DNA of 34,311 nucleotides, from NCBI GenBank assembly GCA_030041135.1, contig JASHOL010000091.1:1-34311 (forward strand), given 5' to 3'. Position 1 is the stretch's first letter. The number at the start of each line of letters is the position of its first letter. A model generated the notes under the pieces. It was not told where the DNA came from. It worked only from the letters and a program-made list of their open reading frames with translations, and ran no database searches. The translations under genes were made by a program, and so were the position numbers. The DNA comes from Streptosporangiaceae bacterium. Its GTDB lineage: Bacteria; Actinomycetota; Actinomycetes; Streptosporangiales; Streptosporangiaceae. Positions 1 to 8,027 of the stretch are shown one piece after another.

Positions 1-541
1 CGACGCTGTGCTCGTCGACCTGTCGGACGGCCGGTGCCTGTCGGCCGTCGGCCCAGCGAGCGGGTCGCGGGCCGGCGCCGCGCCATGCCGGGCCACGTCC
101 AACGCCACGGGCAGCGCAACCACGCCCGCGGCTCGTGAGCAGTGGAACCTGCCGTCCGGGCCGCTGACCTCAGGCCTGCCGGGGCTCTGCGCAAGCGACT
201 GGCACCCCGCGAGCCTCGGGATCGGCAGCGTGACACTGCGGCGGTGCAACGGATCGGCGGCCGAGGACTGGGCCATGGAACCCGACGGCACGGTGCGCGC
301 GAGCGGCAGGTGTCTCGGGCTCACGCGCGGCACGCCTGGCTCGGCCGTGCGGCTCTACCGCTGCACTAGGGCGGCGAGCGAGCGGTGGCAGCTGTCCGGC
401 GGACCCGTTGGCGTCGAGCTGCTCAGCCCGGTCTCCGGCCTGTGCCTGGCCGACCCGGCCGATGCGACCGCTCCGGGCACGGCGCTGACCGCCGATCCCT
501 GCACGGCCGGCGATCCGGGGATCACCTGGCGGGTCAGCTAG
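1..541 (+). CDS. Ricin B-type lectin domain protein, 3' end only
   Basis: The reading frame is open to the left edge, so this is the C-terminal part (about 178 residues) of a longer protein. It reads as a beta-trefoil carbohydrate-binding module. Cys-containing 'GRCL'/'GLCL' strands recur (GRCLSAV, GLCASDW, GRCLGLT, GLCLADP), and QxW-like ends follow at intervals (EQW, EDW, ERW, ITW). These are the hallmarks of Ricin_B_lectin/CBM13 repeats, which usually sit at the C-terminus of secreted glycoside hydrolases or peptidases and bind galactose- or xylose-type sugars. The catalytic part lies outside the window, so the enzyme activity cannot be stated. A GTG at position 8 is in frame but is unlikely to be the true start. 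Confidence 0.75.
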   Translation, partial: DAVLVDLSDGRCLSAVGPASGSRAGAAPCRATSNATGSATTPAAREQWNLPSGPLTSGLPGLCASDWHPASLGIGSVTLRRCNGSAAEDWAMEPDGTVRASGRCLGLTRGTPGSAVRLYRCTRAASERWQLSGGPVGVELLSPVSGLCLADPADATAPGTALTADPCTAGDPGITWRVS

Positions 542-614
542 CGAGAACCGCGATGGCGAGCCGAGCCGGCCCGCGGACGTGACACCGGCAGCCGCCGCTG
601 GCAGCATCGCCACC

Positions 615-1493
615 GTGCGCGTGCAGATCCGGCCGTATCGGCCGATTGCTGACCGGCCTTGGGTCGAGGAGCTGTGGGGAGCAGCGATGCCGCCAGCCTG
701 GCCAGTCCTGCGGGCAGGCCTGGCAGCAATCCCCGAGGGCCTGGTTGCGGAAACCCAGGCTGGTCCGGTGGGCTTCACGGCCGTTGACAGCGCCGGGAGC
801 ATCCCGCTGATCCTGGTCGACCCACGCGCTCAGCGGCGCGGCGTCGGCACCCACCTGCTGGCCGGAGCCGCAGACATGTTGCGGGCATCGGGCATCAGCC
901 ATGTACAGGCGGGCAGCGGCGGACCCTCCTACATCTGGCCGGGCGTGCCGCACGATATTCCCGGCGCCCTTGCCTTCTTCGCGGCCTGCGGCTGGCGCTA
1001 CAGCCACGACGTCGTGGACATGGTCGCCGACCTCGGCGGTTACCGGCCGCCTGACCTCGCTGGCGGGGACCCGGCACGGCCCCTGGTCAGCCTGTCCCGC
1101 GCGGTGCTCACCGATGGCGAAGCCGTGCTGGCATTCGAAGAAGCGACCTTCCCCTCCTGGGCTCAGTGGTTCCAGACGCCTGGCGAGGCCATTCTCGTGG
1201 CGCGCGACAGCAACGGAGGCATCGCCGGGACCCTGCTCTTCGACGGCCCAGGGGCCGACTCGGTGTACGCGTCCATGCTCGGGCCCGCTGTCGGCACCAT
1301 CGCATGCGTGGGGGTGGCGCCGCGACTGCACGGACTCGGAATCGGCACCGCGCTGGTCGTGCACGCGTCGCAGCTGCTCAGCCAGGCCGGCACCCGCGCC
1401 TGCCACATCGGCTGGACCACCCGCGCGTCCTTCTACGGCAGGTGCGGCTACCAGCCCTGGCGACGCTACGCCATGCTCTCCCGCATCATTTAG
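615..1493 (+). CDS. Tandem GNAT-family N-acetyltransferase
   Basis: A 292-residue protein with two GNAT folds in tandem. The first half has an acetyl-CoA loop of the R/Q-x-x-G-x-G/A type (QRRGVGTHLLAGA, about residues 75-87). The second half has VAPRLHGLGIGTALV followed by the typical end motif ASFYGRCGY. GNAT proteins transfer an acyl group from acyl-CoA to an amine, and the substrate cannot be read from sequence. The start is set at GTG 615 because the protein then opens with VRVQIRPY, the usual first GNAT strand. An in-frame GTG at 579 would add 12 residues, and neither has a convincing Shine-Dalgarno. It follows the lectin gene on the same strand and converges on the aldo/keto reductase gene. 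Confidence 0.8.
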   Translation: MRVQIRPYRPIADRPWVEELWGAAMPPAWPVLRAGLAAIPEGLVAETQAGPVGFTAVDSAGSIPLILVDPRAQRRGVGTHLLAGAADMLRASGISHVQAGSGGPSYIWPGVPHDIPGALAFFAACGWRYSHDVVDMVADLGGYRPPDLAGGDPARPLVSLSRAVLTDGEAVLAFEEATFPSWAQWFQTPGEAILVARDSNGGIAGTLLFDGPGADSVYASMLGPAVGTIACVGVAPRLHGLGIGTALVVHASQLLSQAGTRACHIGWTTRASFYGRCGYQPWRRYAMLSRII

Positions 1494-1579
1494 CCAAGCC
1501 AGCAGATGTGCGCCCGTACAGTCGTTCGCGCCCAGGAGCAGCTTTGAGTACCGCAATTCGCCTTCCGCCGGCTGTGCTG

Positions 1580-2521
1580 CTAGGCAGACGCCTCGTCGAG
1601 GGCGGCGCGGATTTCGGCGGACAGCGTCACGCGTTCGGCTGTCAGCGTGACCTGCAGTTGGTCCAGGGTGCGGGCGCCGACGACCGGGGCGGTGACACCG
1701 GGGCGGTCACGCACCCAGGCCAGAGCTACGGCGGCAGGCACAACCCCAAGCTCGGCCGCCGCAGCGCTTACGGCGTCGACCACGCCCCGATGGCGGTCGC
1801 CCAGGTAGGGCCGGACGAATCCGGATCGTCGCGGCGACGCCGCGCGGGAATCTGGCGGTATGCCGTCGGTGTACTTCCCGGTCAGGACGCCGCGGCCAAG
1901 CGGCGACCAGCACAGCACGCCGAGGCTGCTGGCCGCGGCGGCCGGCAGGATCTCGGCCTCCACGCCGCGAGCCAGCAGGGAGTATTCGACCTGGGTCGAA
2001 GCGAGCGGCGTGCGCGTCGGCCAGGCTCGCTGCCAGGTCGCGGCCGTGGCCGTCTGCCAGCCCGAGTAGTTGGAGATGCCGATGTACTGGGTGCGGCCGC
2101 TGGCGACCGCCGTGTCCATGGCCGCCAGGCTCTCCTGGATCGGCGTGCTCGAGTCCCAGGCATGGAGCTGCCAAAGGTCGACGTGATCAAGGCCGAGCCG
2201 GCGCAGTGACGCGTCCAGCGCGAACAGCAGATGACGCCGGGACGCATCAAACTCGCGGCCCGTTTCGGCGAGCCGCCCTGACGCCTTCGTCGCGATGACG
2301 ACCTCGTCCCTGGGAATCTCCCTCAGCACCCGGCCTAGCACCCGCTCGCTGTTCCCCCCGGCATAAACGTCTGCGGTGTCAACCAGCGTGCCACCCGCGG
2401 CCAGGAACGCCTTGAGCTGCCCGGCTGCGTCTTCGACGTCCGTCTCCTGGCCCCACGTCCAGGTGCCGAGCGCCAGCCTTGACACTGCCAGCCCCGTGCC
2501 GCCCAGCAGGCGTTGTTCCAT
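1580..2521 (-). CDS. Aldo/keto reductase
   Basis: A 313-residue NAD(P)H-dependent oxidoreductase of the AKR (TIM-barrel) superfamily, probably cytosolic. All four catalytic positions are visible: Asp48 and Tyr53 in VDTADVYAGGNSERVLG, Lys79 in VVIATKASG, and His120 in VDLWQLHAWD. The signature ALDASLRRLGLDHVDLWQLH is also typical. The ATG at 2521 gives the standard N-terminus MEQRLLGGTGLAVSRLALGT. Longer upstream starts would run into the divergent aminotransferase promoter. Length agrees with the family (310-330). The physiological carbonyl substrate is unknown. It is transcribed divergently from the aminotransferase gene, with 70 bp between them. Confidence 0.9.
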   Translation of the reverse strand: MEQRLLGGTGLAVSRLALGTWTWGQETDVEDAAGQLKAFLAAGGTLVDTADVYAGGNSERVLGRVLREIPRDEVVIATKASGRLAETGREFDASRRHLLFALDASLRRLGLDHVDLWQLHAWDSSTPIQESLAAMDTAVASGRTQYIGISNYSGWQTATAATWQRAWPTRTPLASTQVEYSLLARGVEAEILPAAAASSLGVLCWSPLGRGVLTGKYTDGIPPDSRAASPRRSGFVRPYLGDRHRGVVDAVSAAAAELGVVPAAVALAWVRDRPGVTAPVVGARTLDQLQVTLTAERVTLSAEIRAALDEASA

Positions 2522-2578
2522 GTTCAACGACCTTAGCCCGCCTCGTGCCGAGTGTCCGACAACCGCCGGAGACCTGGA

Positions 2579-2592
2579 TAGGCTCGGCGTCA
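2579..2592 (+). promoter_or_regulatory. Putative -10 box for a leaderless aminotransferase mRNA
   Basis: TAGGCT at 2579-2584 fits the actinobacterial -10 pattern TAnnnT and ends 7 nt before the ATG at 2592. That is the spacing expected when transcription starts at the first base of the start codon. There is no Shine-Dalgarno upstream of this ATG, in keeping with a leaderless transcript. Read by eye only. Confidence 0.45.
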
Positions 2593-3368
2593 TGAGCCAG
2601 ACTGCCGGAATTACGCTCGAGATCAACGGTCAGGCGGCGACAGCCGACGAGCTCCGGGTGCTGGCCCTGGGTGGTTACGGCCACTTCACCGCGATGCAGG
2701 TGCGCGGCGGCCGCACCCGCGGCCTGCGGTTGCACCTCGACCGGCTCGAGGCGGCCAGCCGGGAGATGTTCGGGGCCGAACTGGACGGCGGCCGGGTACG
2801 GGACTTCATCAGGCATGCCATGGACCCGCAGATGCCCGACGCCTCGGTCCGCGTGATCGTGCATCAGCCGGTCGGCCAGGAGCCGCCCTGGGTGCTGGTG
2901 ACCGTCCGCCCGCCCGCAGATCCGCTCCCGGCTTCTAGGCTCCGGCCGGTCGCCTATCAGCGGTCACTGGCTCACCTCAAGCGCACCGGTGACTTCGGGC
3001 AGCACTATTACGGTCGGCTGGCCAAGCAGAGCGGCTTCGACGAGGCGCTGCTGACCGGGCCGGACGGGCTGATCTCGGAGGGTTCGACGACCAACATCGG
3101 GTTCTTCGACGGTAGCTCGGTCGTATGGCCGGCGGCCGCGATGCTGGCGGGCGTCACGATGCAACTCGCGTCGGCCCGGCTTGCGCTGCCGCAGCGGCAC
3201 CGTCCGGTTCGGGTTGCTGACCTCGGCTCGTTCGAGGCGGTGTTCATCACGAACTCGCACGGCGTAGCCGCGGTCACGGAGGTGGACGGGTGCAGGCTGC
3301 CCGTCGACACGGCGTTCATGGGGATGCTGAACGGCTGCTACGAGTCGGTGCCGTGGGACGAGATCTGA
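2592..3368 (+). CDS. Class IV aminotransferase (PabC/branched-chain-type fold)
   Basis: A 258-residue PLP enzyme of fold type IV, the group holding 4-amino-4-deoxychorismate lyase, branched-chain aminotransferase and D-amino-acid aminotransferase. The PLP lysine is most likely Lys130 (in AHLKRTGDF). The conserved glutamate is Glu163 in GLISEGSTTN, preceded by GFDEALLTGPDG, and the N-terminal RLHLDRL element is present. The family motif normally reads K-x4-N/L after the lysine, and here it is KRTGDFGQHYYG, so the subfamily is uncertain. The ATG at 2592 is favoured because it follows a leaderless-type -10 and removes an unconserved extension. It converges on nadE, with 25 bp between the stops. 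Substrate specificity cannot be decided between lyase and transaminase. Confidence 0.8.
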   Translation: MSQTAGITLEINGQAATADELRVLALGGYGHFTAMQVRGGRTRGLRLHLDRLEAASREMFGAELDGGRVRDFIRHAMDPQMPDASVRVIVHQPVGQEPPWVLVTVRPPADPLPASRLRPVAYQRSLAHLKRTGDFGQHYYGRLAKQSGFDEALLTGPDGLISEGSTTNIGFFDGSSVVWPAAAMLAGVTMQLASARLALPQRHRPVRVADLGSFEAVFITNSHGVAAVTEVDGCRLPVDTAFMGMLNGCYESVPWDEI

Positions 3369-3393
3369 CCCGCGACCGCCGGCCCGCCCTCAC

Positions 3394-5190
3394 TCAGTCG
3401 CAGCGCGGCTCGCGCCAGCGGCTGGTGATCGGCAGCCTCCGGTCCCGGCCGAAGTTCTTGGCCGAGATCTTCGGGCCCGGCGGGTACTGGCGGCGCTTGT
3501 ACTCGGACCTGTCCACCATCTGGATCACGCGCTCTACCAGTTCCGGGTCGTACCCCGCGGCCACCAGTTCGGCCGAGCCCTTATCTTGCTCGACGTAGTC
3601 GTCGAGCAGCGGGTCGAGGACGTAGTAGTCAGGCAGCGAGTCGGAATCCAGCTGCCCTGGCGAGAGCTCCGCGCTCGGCGCCTTGCTGATCGAGTTCTCC
3701 GGGATCGGCGGCGTCTCGCCGCGCTCGGCCGCCTGCTCGTTCCGCCACCGTGACAGCTCCCAGACGAGGGTCTTCGGCACGTCCTTGATCGGCGCGAAGC
3801 CACCGGCGGAGTCGCCGTACAGGGTGGAATACCCGGTCGCCAGCTCGCTCTTGTTCCCGGTGGTCAGTACCAGGTGGCCCTCCTCGTTCGACAGCGACAT
3901 CGAGATCATGCCGCGGATCCGGGACTGGAGGTTTTCCGCGGCCAGGCCGTGCAGGTCGAGACTGGTGGCAAAGCCCGCCACCATAGGCGCGATCGGAATT
4001 GTCCTGGCGTGGACGCCTTGCCGCTTGACCAGGTCTTCCGCGTCGGTGACCGAGTGGTCGGAGGAGTAGCGGCTCGGCATGAGCACGACGTGGACCCGAT
4101 CAGGGCCGAGCGCGTCTGCGGCGATCGTGGCCGTCAGCGCGGAGTCGATCCCGCCGGACAGGGCGAGGATCACCGAGCCGAAGCCGTTCTTGCGCACGTA
4201 GTCCCTGACGCCGAGTTCCAGGGCGCCGTAAATCTCAGCCGGGTCGGACAGCCGGGGCGAGAGCATCGGTACCGTAAGACCGGACTCCGGCTCGGGAGCC
4301 TGAAGCGGGGCGAGTTCGATCCGCTCGATCGTCATGGTCGTGCCGTCGGCCGCGTCGACGGCGTGGCGGCCCGCCGGGCGGTCCTGATCGGCGGCCGTGA
4401 GGTCCAGGTCGGCCATGACCAGCGTCTCCTCGAACTGCGGCCCGCGCGCCAGCACGTCACCGTCGGGGGAGACGATGATCGAGTCGCCATCGAACACAAG
4501 CTCATCCTGGCCGCCGACTAGGTTGGCGTAGGCCAGCACCGCGCCGGCCTCGCGGGCGCGCCGCTGGCAAAGCTCCAGCCGGACGTCATCCTTATTGCGC
4601 TCATAAGGCGACGCGTTCGGGACCACGAGCAGTTCTGCGCTCGCGCTCCGGGTCACCGTGACCGGCCCGCCCTCCTGCCAGAGGTCCTCGCAGATGGCTA
4701 CCGCGACATCGACGGGCTCTCCGCCCTCGGCTCGCATCCGGAACACGGGCAGGGTGTTGCCTGGCACAAAATACCGGAACTCATCAAATACGCCGTAGTT
4801 CGGCAGGTGATGCTTGGCCGACGTGATCGCGATCGTGCCGCCATGGAGCACCGCGGCCGCGTCGAGGGGCGAGCCGGCCGGCACGCCCACGCGAGGCAGT
4901 TGCCCGGTACGGCGGTCCAGGTACCCAACCACGACCGCCACACCGCCCAGGCCCTCGGCGGCCAGATTCGCGGCCAGCGCCTGCAGCGTGCTGATGGAGG
5001 CGTCCACGAACGATCGGCGGAGGGCCAGGTCCTCGACCGGGTATCCGGTCAGCATCATCTCGGGGAACACGACCAGCCTGGCGCCCTGCTCCGCCGCCCT
5101 CATCGTCCATTCCAGGACCCTGTCGGCGTTTCCCGACAGGTCCCCGACGGTGGCATTTACCTGGGCGAGAGCGATCCTTAGTGTCGGCAC
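3394..5190 (-). CDS. nadE: Glutamine-dependent NAD+ synthetase
   Basis: A 598-residue two-domain enzyme that amidates nicotinic acid adenine dinucleotide to NAD+ with glutamine and ATP, the last step of NAD synthesis. The N-terminal nitrilase-type glutaminase domain shows the Glu-Lys-Cys triad: Glu44 in VFPEMMLTGYP, Lys126 in SAKHHLPNYGVFDEF, Cys167 in VAICEDLW. The C-terminal synthetase domain has the ATP-pyrophosphatase P-loop SGGIDS (345-350), later TTGNKSE and GDSAGGFAPIKDV. Length is in the range of actinobacterial glutamine-hydrolysing NadE, unlike the short ammonia-dependent form. The start is GTG at 5190, giving MPTLRIALAQVNATVGD. It is divergent from glnA2, and the 185-bp gap holds a GlnR-type site. 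Glutamine use ties it to its neighbour functionally. Confidence 0.96.
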   Translation of the reverse strand: MPTLRIALAQVNATVGDLSGNADRVLEWTMRAAEQGARLVVFPEMMLTGYPVEDLALRRSFVDASISTLQALAANLAAEGLGGVAVVVGYLDRRTGQLPRVGVPAGSPLDAAAVLHGGTIAITSAKHHLPNYGVFDEFRYFVPGNTLPVFRMRAEGGEPVDVAVAICEDLWQEGGPVTVTRSASAELLVVPNASPYERNKDDVRLELCQRRAREAGAVLAYANLVGGQDELVFDGDSIIVSPDGDVLARGPQFEETLVMADLDLTAADQDRPAGRHAVDAADGTTMTIERIELAPLQAPEPESGLTVPMLSPRLSDPAEIYGALELGVRDYVRKNGFGSVILALSGGIDSALTATIAADALGPDRVHVVLMPSRYSSDHSVTDAEDLVKRQGVHARTIPIAPMVAGFATSLDLHGLAAENLQSRIRGMISMSLSNEEGHLVLTTGNKSELATGYSTLYGDSAGGFAPIKDVPKTLVWELSRWRNEQAAERGETPPIPENSISKAPSAELSPGQLDSDSLPDYYVLDPLLDDYVEQDKGSAELVAAGYDPELVERVIQMVDRSEYKRRQYPPGPKISAKNFGRDRRLPITSRWREPRCD

Positions 5191-5337
5191 GCTCCCAGCC
5201 TACGGCCAGCCTCAGGCGGTCCCGGCTGGCCAGAGCTGTGCCAGCTCCGGGGGGACGACCCCCGGAGCCCGCGCTGCGCAGTTGTGCTTCCCCGGGGGCG
5301 ACCGCCTGGACCCCCGTCCTGGCGGATGACGGGGCGC

Positions 5338-5369
5338 GTAACAACCAGGAAACATGGGCCGGGCAGACT
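5338..5369 (+). promoter_or_regulatory. GlnR-type half-box and possible -10 upstream of glnA2
   Basis: GTAAC (5338-5342), six bases, then GAAAC (5349-5353) is an exact match to one site of the actinobacterial GlnR box (gTnAc-n6-GaAAc). No good second site is present 22 bp up- or downstream. Ten bases further on, CAGACT (5364-5369) could be a -10, placing the transcript start at the GTG at 5376. The glnA1 box has the same 10-base gap between GAAAC and its putative -10. GlnR control of this gene is inference. Confidence 0.5.
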
Positions 5370-5375
5370 GTGGCG

Positions 5376-6737
5376 GTGGACAGGCAGGAGGAGTTCGTGT
5401 TGCGCACGCTCGAGGAGCGTGATATCCGGTTCGTCCGGCTGTGGTTTACCGACGTGCTGGGTTACCTGAAATCCGTCGCGGTAGCACCTGCCGAGCTGGA
5501 GGGCGCCTTCGCCGAGGGGATCGGCTTCGACGGGTCGGCGGTCGAGGGGTTCGCCCGAGTGCACGAGGCGGACATGATCGCCAAGCCGGACCCGGCCACG
5601 TTCCAGCTGATGCCGGTCGGCAACGACGAGGCCGGGACGGGCCGGATGTTCTGCGACATCCTGCTGCCGGACGGCTCGCCGTCTTACGCCGATCCGCGCC
5701 ACGTACTCAAGCGCGCGCTGGCCAGGGCAGCAAGGCTCGGGTTCACGTTCTACACGCACCCCGAGATCGAGTTCTTCCTGCTACTGGAAAAGCCCGAGCC
5801 CGGCGCCAAGCCCCGGCCGATGGACTCGGGCGGGTACTTCGACCACACCCCGCACGGCATCGCGCATGACTTCCGGCGCGAGGCGATCGCGATGCTTGAG
5901 GGCCTGGGCATCTCGGTCGAGTTCAGCCATCACGAGGGCGCGCCCGGCCAGCAGGAGATTGACCTGCGGTACGCCGACGCGCTCAGCACCGCTGACAACA
6001 TCATGACGTTCAGGCTGGCCATGAAGGAGGTCGCCCTGCAGCAGGGCGTCTACGCCTCGTTCATGCCCAAGCCATTCACCGAGTACCCGGGCTCGGGCAT
6101 GCACACGCACATGTCATTGTTCGAGGGCGACAGGAACGTCTTCCACGAGCCGGGTGCAGAGATGCAGCTGTCCAAGGTTGGCCGAGCCTTCATCGCCGGG
6201 CTGCTGCGGCACGCCGCCGAGATCACGGCGGTCTGCAACCAGTGGGTCAACTCCTACAAGCGCCTCTGGGGCGGCACGGAGCGGATCGCGGGCGCGGGCG
6301 GGGAGGCGCCGGCATACATCTGCTGGGGGCATAACAACCGCTCGGCACTGATACGGGTGCCGATGTACAAGCCGCAGAAGGGCAACGCCACGAGGATCGA
6401 GTTCCGTTCCATCGATCCAGCCTGCAACCCTTATCTCGCGTTCGCGGTCATCCTGGGCGCCGGGCTCAAGGGCATTGAGGAGGACTACGAGCTGCCACCG
6501 GGGGCGGAGGACGATGTGTGGGCGCTCACGTCCGCCGAACGGCGAGCGCTCGGCATCGCGCCGCTGCCGCAGAACCTGTCGGACGCGATCGACGCGATGC
6601 AAGGCAGCGAGCTTGTGGCCGAGACGCTCGGTGAGCACGTCTTCGACTTCTTCCTGCGCAACAAGCGCGAGGAGTGGCAGGAGTACCGCCGGCACGTCAC
6701 CGAGTTCGAGTTGGACCGCTACCTCGGCGTGCTCTGA
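5376..6737 (+). CDS. glnA2: Glutamine synthetase-like protein GlnA2
   Basis: A 453-residue type I glutamine synthetase homologue. The opening (MDRQEEFVLRTLEERDI) and later FDGSAVEGFARV, HPEIEFFLL, SHHEGAPGQQEIDLRYADAL and PKPFTEYPGSGMHTHMSLF match the GlnA2 branch found beside glnE in Mycobacterium and Streptomyces. GS enzymes make glutamine from glutamate, ammonia and ATP. Some actinobacterial GlnA2 proteins instead gamma-glutamylate polyamines, so substrate is open. The metal-binding Glu/His motifs and the substrate-loop region NRSALIRVP are intact. The start at GTG 5376 gives the family length and is preferred over GTG 5370 or a 195-nt longer frame. The adenylylation-region sequence is EEDYELPPG, shorter before the Tyr than DLYELPPDE in GlnA1. 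Confidence 0.92.
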   Translation: MDRQEEFVLRTLEERDIRFVRLWFTDVLGYLKSVAVAPAELEGAFAEGIGFDGSAVEGFARVHEADMIAKPDPATFQLMPVGNDEAGTGRMFCDILLPDGSPSYADPRHVLKRALARAARLGFTFYTHPEIEFFLLLEKPEPGAKPRPMDSGGYFDHTPHGIAHDFRREAIAMLEGLGISVEFSHHEGAPGQQEIDLRYADALSTADNIMTFRLAMKEVALQQGVYASFMPKPFTEYPGSGMHTHMSLFEGDRNVFHEPGAEMQLSKVGRAFIAGLLRHAAEITAVCNQWVNSYKRLWGGTERIAGAGGEAPAYICWGHNNRSALIRVPMYKPQKGNATRIEFRSIDPACNPYLAFAVILGAGLKGIEEDYELPPGAEDDVWALTSAERRALGIAPLPQNLSDAIDAMQGSELVAETLGEHVFDFFLRNKREEWQEYRRHVTEFELDRYLGVL

Positions 6738-6838
6738 GATAACTACCGTTCCGGCGGAACCAGCGCGGTCGCGCGCGGCGTCCAACGGTCGGGCGCAGCG
6801 GCACGGGGCTGTCGCGCATCACAACCGCCGAGGCAGCG

Positions 6839-7888
6839 ATGGGACGCAGGAACTCGAGGCACGCTGTCACTTATATCGCCGCGACACTGGCCGCGCTCGG
6901 CTGCCTGTACGGGTGCAGCGATGCGGTCGGCCCGAGCGAGACCAACGCCGCCGGGCACGCGAGTGCGGGGACAGACAACCACATCTCCGCGACGGCGAGC
7001 GCCCCGGCTGGCAGCCGGGCCAGGGCGACGGCGGCCGCGCGGCAGGTACTGCGCGGGCTCGTCGTGCCGGCCGGGACCCGTCAGCTAACGGAGCGGCCGG
7101 CGCCGGCCGGCCTCGGCGCGCCGGCCCTGGCGCTGAGCGCGACCAGGTCGGTTGACTTGTACCGGCTGTATCGGCTGCCGCTGCCGGCGGAGTCTGCGGC
7201 CGCTTTCCTCCGTTCGCATCTCCCAGCCGGCTTTGTGGCCAACGCCAGCGGCGAGGTCGATAGCGCCTCGGCGACGCTCGTCGTCAGCGCCACGCCGCGA
7301 CGGCTGCCAGCCGGGATCTACGCGATCGGACTGGTGGATACGATCGTGCGCGCTAGCAGCGGATCATCCTTGCTCCGCGCCGATGTCCAGGTGGTCTGGT
7401 ATCCGCCAAGGTCCGGCGCCGAGGACAGCATGGCGAACTTGTACCGGTCGGTCCGGGTGGCGATGAGTGGCTTTAGCGCGCCGGTCGTAACCACGACCTC
7501 GCGCTCGGTCATCGTTACTATCGAAGCGCTGCTCAAGGAGCTGCCCGCGGTACCGCCGGTGATCAGGTCGTGCCCGGCGATTATCGTGATCTACGAGTTG
7601 ACGCTGGAGCCTGCGCGAAGCGGGCAGCCGCCCGTCGTCGTTTCGACCGGTGGCTGCGAGGTGGACGACGTGAGCGTGGGCGGCCGTCAGCAGCCGGCTC
7701 TCTGGGATCAGGGCGACAAGCTATTTCTGCTCGCGCGGTCCCTGCTCGGGCATGAGACGACGCGGCTTGGATGGGTTTCGCCACCACCGCCGCCGCTGTG
7801 GTCATGCCACGCTCCCGTGATGCAGACAGCGCGCGGCAGCGTGCCTTGCGTGGGAAAGCCGACGCTCGCCCCGCGGATCCCCAACTAG
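6839..7888 (+). CDS. Predicted exported protein, possibly a lipoprotein
   Basis: A 349-residue protein I do not recognise. It starts with basic residues and a hydrophobic stretch (TYIAATLAALGCLYGC). Cys22 or Cys26 could be a lipidation site, although neither context (ALGC, LYGC) is a perfect lipobox. A Ser/Ala/Thr/Gly-rich linker follows to about residue 75. The remaining region looks folded and alternates beta-rich segments (DVQVVWYPPRSG, PAIIVIYELTLE). No catalytic motif was seen. The ATG at 6839 has a GAGG 8-9 nt upstream. It sits between glnA2 and glnE, where these two genes are adjacent in mycobacteria, so it is a lineage-specific insertion. Function unknown. Confidence 0.6.
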   Translation: MGRRNSRHAVTYIAATLAALGCLYGCSDAVGPSETNAAGHASAGTDNHISATASAPAGSRARATAAARQVLRGLVVPAGTRQLTERPAPAGLGAPALALSATRSVDLYRLYRLPLPAESAAAFLRSHLPAGFVANASGEVDSASATLVVSATPRRLPAGIYAIGLVDTIVRASSGSSLLRADVQVVWYPPRSGAEDSMANLYRSVRVAMSGFSAPVVTTTSRSVIVTIEALLKELPAVPPVIRSCPAIIVIYELTLEPARSGQPPVVVSTGGCEVDDVSVGGRQQPALWDQGDKLFLLARSLLGHETTRLGWVSPPPPPLWSCHAPVMQTARGSVPCVGKPTLAPRIPN

Positions 7889-7924
7889 CGGCGCGCCATC
7901 GGGTGAGAGCCGCGCGGCGCTGAC

Positions 7925-7956
7925 CCGGCGCCACACCTGCTGCGGGGCGGCGCCGG
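7925..7956 (+). terminator. Possible terminator hairpin
   Basis: CCGGCGCC (7925-7932) and GGCGCCGG (7949-7956) form a perfect 8-bp inverted repeat with a 16-base loop, 36 bp past the preceding stop codon. There is no T-run, which is common for actinobacterial terminators. Chance GC-rich pairing cannot be excluded. Confidence 0.35.
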
Positions 7957-8027
7957 ACCGGTGATTAGGCTCGAGCTGGGCGGGCGTATCGGACGGGGGC
8001 CAGCCCAAGGGCTCCGGGGGGCAGCTC

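Noticed and set aside
534..1556. Long open frames antisense to the GNAT gene and similar antisense frames elsewhere (for example opposite glnE and lipA)
   Set aside because: Such frames are usual in high-GC genes; they lack family motifs and the sense genes have clear ones.
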